Assembly (NCBI GenBank): GCA_945952425.1
Contig: CAMFIX010000130.1
Span: 1-7,637, forward strand
DNA length: 7,637 bases
Reading direction: 5' to 3'
Source: an uncultured Pseudorhodobacter sp.
GTDB lineage: Bacteria; Pseudomonadota; Alphaproteobacteria; Rhodobacterales; Rhodobacteraceae
Notes under the pieces: generated by a model
The model's input: the letters and a program-made list of their open reading frames with translations, nothing else
The model's database searches: none
What the model was told of the DNA's origin: nothing
In this document: positions 6,340-7,637 of the stretch, piece by piece
Numbering within the stretch: the first letter of the stretch is position 1
Layout of the letters: every line of letters starts with the position of its first letter
Translations under genes and position numbers: made by a program

Positions 6340-7134
6340 ATGATCGTCGCCGCGCTTTACCACTTCACCCGCTTTGACGACCCCGCGGCGCTGCGGGGGC
6401 CGCTGACGGCGCTTTGCCGCGCGCAGGGGATCGGCGGATCGCTGTTGTTGGCGCGCGAGGGGATCAACGGCACGATTGCGGGCCACCGCGAGGGGATCGA
6501 CGCGGTCCTGGCCCATATCCGCGGCTTGCCGGGCTGCAGCGGCTTGACCTGGAAGGAAAGTCCGGCCGAGACCATGCCCTTCAGCCGCATGAAGGTGAAG
6601 CTGAAGGCCGAGATCGTGACGATGGGCGTGCCCGGCGTCGACCCTCTGGCGCGCACCGGCCACCATGTCGCGCCCAAGGACTGGAACGCCCTGATCTCGG
6701 CCCCCGACGTCGCGGTGATCGACACCCGCAACGACTACGAGGTCGAGGTCGGCACCTTCCGCGGCGCCATCGACCCCGGCACGACGAAATTCCGCGACTT
6801 CCCGGCCTGGTGGCAGGCCCACAAGGCCGAGTTCGAAGGCAAGCGCATCGCCATGTTCTGCACCGGCGGCATCCGCTGCGAGAAATCGACGAATTACCTG
6901 CTGGGCCAAGGGGTTGCAGAGGTCTTCCACCTGCAGGGCGGCATCCTGCAATACCTGGAAGACATCCCCCAGGCCGAAAGCCTCTGGCAGGGCGAATGCT
7001 TCGTCTTCGACCATCGGATCGCCGTCACCCACGGCCTCGCTCAGGGCCGCACGGGCATGTGCCGGGCCTGCGGGCGGCCGGTGCCCGAGGGCGCCTCGCA
7101 CCTCTGCCCGAAAGAATCACAAAACGGAATTTGA
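6340..7134 (+). CDS. trhO: tRNA uridine(34) hydroxylase, rhodanese-like (TrhO/YceA family)
   Basis: TrhO uses oxygen to hydroxylate U34 of tRNAs, giving 5-hydroxyuridine, a precursor of wobble modifications. The 264-residue protein has an N-terminal alpha/beta domain with A-R-E-G-I-N-G-T-I (38-46) and M-K-V-K-L-K-A-E-I-V (84-93). The rhodanese domain has V-I-D-T-R-N-D-Y-E (126-134) and the active loop F-C-T-G-G-I-R-C-E-K-S (173-183) with C174 and C180, followed by H-L-Q-G-G-I-L-Q-Y (197-205) and F-V-F-D-H-R-I-A-V (221-229). The C-terminus has only C241-x2-C244 and C256, then stops, so the fourth cysteine of the usual C-x2-C pair arrangement is missing. E. coli TrhO is about 350 residues, so this is a short form. 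ATG 6340 begins the conserved region; the extension to 6133 would overlap pncA antisense. No clear Shine-Dalgarno precedes it. Confidence 0.93.
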   Translation: MIVAALYHFTRFDDPAALRGPLTALCRAQGIGGSLLLAREGINGTIAGHREGIDAVLAHIRGLPGCSGLTWKESPAETMPFSRMKVKLKAEIVTMGVPGVDPLARTGHHVAPKDWNALISAPDVAVIDTRNDYEVEVGTFRGAIDPGTTKFRDFPAWWQAHKAEFEGKRIAMFCTGGIRCEKSTNYLLGQGVAEVFHLQGGILQYLEDIPQAESLWQGECFVFDHRIAVTHGLAQGRTGMCRACGRPVPEGASHLCPKESQNGI

Positions 7135-7171
7135 CGGCGGCGCGTCTTGGCGCGAGTTTGGCGCCCTTCGC

Positions 7172-7176
7172 AGGAG
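7172..7176 (+). promoter_or_regulatory. Ribosome binding site of the MFS gene
   Basis: AGGAG lies 5 nt upstream of ATG 7182 and supports that start. The 47-nt gap after trhO allows co-transcription; it also holds a GGCGC/GCGCC stem (7149-7165) without a T tract, so not an intrinsic terminator. Confidence 0.75.
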
Positions 7177-7181
7177 CCCCC

Positions 7182-7592
7182 ATGACCCGTCCTTCCGTCT
7201 TCACCCCGATCCTGATCGCGGGTTGCGCCGTCCTTGTGCTGAACTTCGCGATCCGCGCCAGCTTCGGCGTCTTCCAGATCCCGATCCACGACAGTTTCGG
7301 CTGGCCGCGGTCGGATTTCTCGATGGCCATCGCGGTGCAGAACCTGGCCTGGGGGATCGGCCAGCCGATGTTCGGCGCGCTGGCCGAACGGTTCGGCGAC
7401 CGCCGCGCCATCATCCTGGGCGCGCTGATGTATGCGGCGGGGCTGGTGCTGTCCTCTTTCGCCACCACGCCCGGCGCGATGACCGCGCTGGAGGTGCTGG
7501 TGGGCTTCGGCATCGCGGGCACGGGCTTCGGCGTCATCCTGGCCATCGTCGGCCGGACGAGCCACCCCGAGAACCGCTCGCTGGCCTTGGGC
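7182..7592 (+). CDS. MFS transporter, N-terminal part (cut by the contig end)
   Basis: The first 137 residues of a major facilitator superfamily permease, normally about 400 residues with 12 TM helices. Visible are TM1 (about 8-30), a loop with H-D-S-F-G-W-P-R-S-D-F-S, TM2 (about 45-66), and the motif A loop G-A-L-A-E-R-F-G-D-R-R (about 67-77). TM3 (about 78-95) and TM4 (about 102-122) follow. The R-A-S-F-G-V-F opening and the W-x-R-S-D/E-F-S loop resemble the monocarboxylate/oxalate-formate-like branch, which suggests an organic anion but does not identify it. Real coding ends at the Gly codon 7590-7592. The frame stays open into the adapter and gives a bogus tail beginning L-S-L-I-H-I-S-E-P-T-R that must not be annotated. 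Same strand as trhO, 47 nt downstream. Confidence 0.88.
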
Positions 7593-7637
7593 CTGTCTCT
7601 TATACACATCTCCGAGCCCACGAGACTAGGCATGATC
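7593..7637 (+). other. Illumina Nextera adapter read-through with i7 index (non-genomic)
   Basis: Bases 7593-7611 are the Nextera mosaic end CTGTCTCTTATACACATCT. Bases 7612-7626 are the read-2 adapter continuation CCGAGCCCACGAGAC. Bases 7627-7634 read TAGGCATG, which matches Nextera i7 index N706, and 7635-7637 ATC begin the flow-cell P7 arm. Order and junctions are exact, so this is library sequence left in the assembly, not biology. Confidence 0.99.

Noticed and set aside
7131..7159. Promoter for the MFS gene with TTGACG at 7131-7136
   Set aside because: The -35 match is good, but the hexamer 17 bp downstream (GAGTTT) is a poor -10.
7149..7165. GGCGC/GCGCC hairpin as a terminator after trhO
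   Set aside because: Only five pairs with a seven-base loop, and no T tract follows.
7025..7633. Minus-strand open frames at the right end starting M-P-S-L-V-G-S-E-M-C-I-R-D-R and M-Y-K-R-Q
   Set aside because: Their starts are translated adapter sequence and the rest is antisense to the MFS and trhO genes.

Overview
The window looks like the genome of a high-GC alphaproteobacterium, most likely a Rhodobacteraceae (Paracoccus/Rhodobacter-like) chromosome. This is judged from the strong G/C preference at third codon positions, very tight gene packing and the style of the proteins; no rRNA or other marker is present to settle the genus. It is a short draft contig rather than a natural genome end. 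The last 45 bases (7593-7637) are Illumina Nextera adapter read-through, complete with an i7 index. The first ~90 bases look error-rich.

Layout, left to right. (a) Plus strand, 2-1626: the 3' part of an ABC exporter ATPase gene, overlapping by 4 nt (ATGA) a complete ABC-2 type permease gene. (b) Minus strand, 6251 down to 1623: a compact four-gene group in the order pncA (nicotinamidase), a membrane-bound hybrid histidine kinase, pncB (nicotinate phosphoribosyltransferase) and an arsC-type arsenate reductase. Gaps are 49 nt and 51 nt, then a 4-nt overlap. (c) Plus strand, 6340-7134: trhO, a rhodanese-like tRNA uridine hydroxylase, divergent from pncA across 88 bp. (d) Plus strand, 7182-7592: the first 137 codons of an MFS transporter, cut off by the adapter.

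How the genes may work together. PncA converts nicotinamide to nicotinate, and PncB joins nicotinate to PRPP to give nicotinate mononucleotide, so the minus-strand group encodes the two committed steps of NAD salvage (Preiss-Handler route). The unusual element is the roughly six-TM PAS-HisKA-HATPase-REC kinase lying between those two genes on the same strand. This raises the possibility of a signalling system tied to pyridine salvage, although the layout alone does not prove a functional link. The arsC gene is probably translationally coupled to pncB, and no arsenite efflux gene or arsR is visible. Two local structures are candidate control sites: a perfect inverted repeat just upstream of pncA, and a stem-loop that would hold the pncB ribosome binding site.

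No tRNA, rRNA, CRISPR array, insertion sequence or integron was seen. No intergenic stretch exceeds 100 bases.
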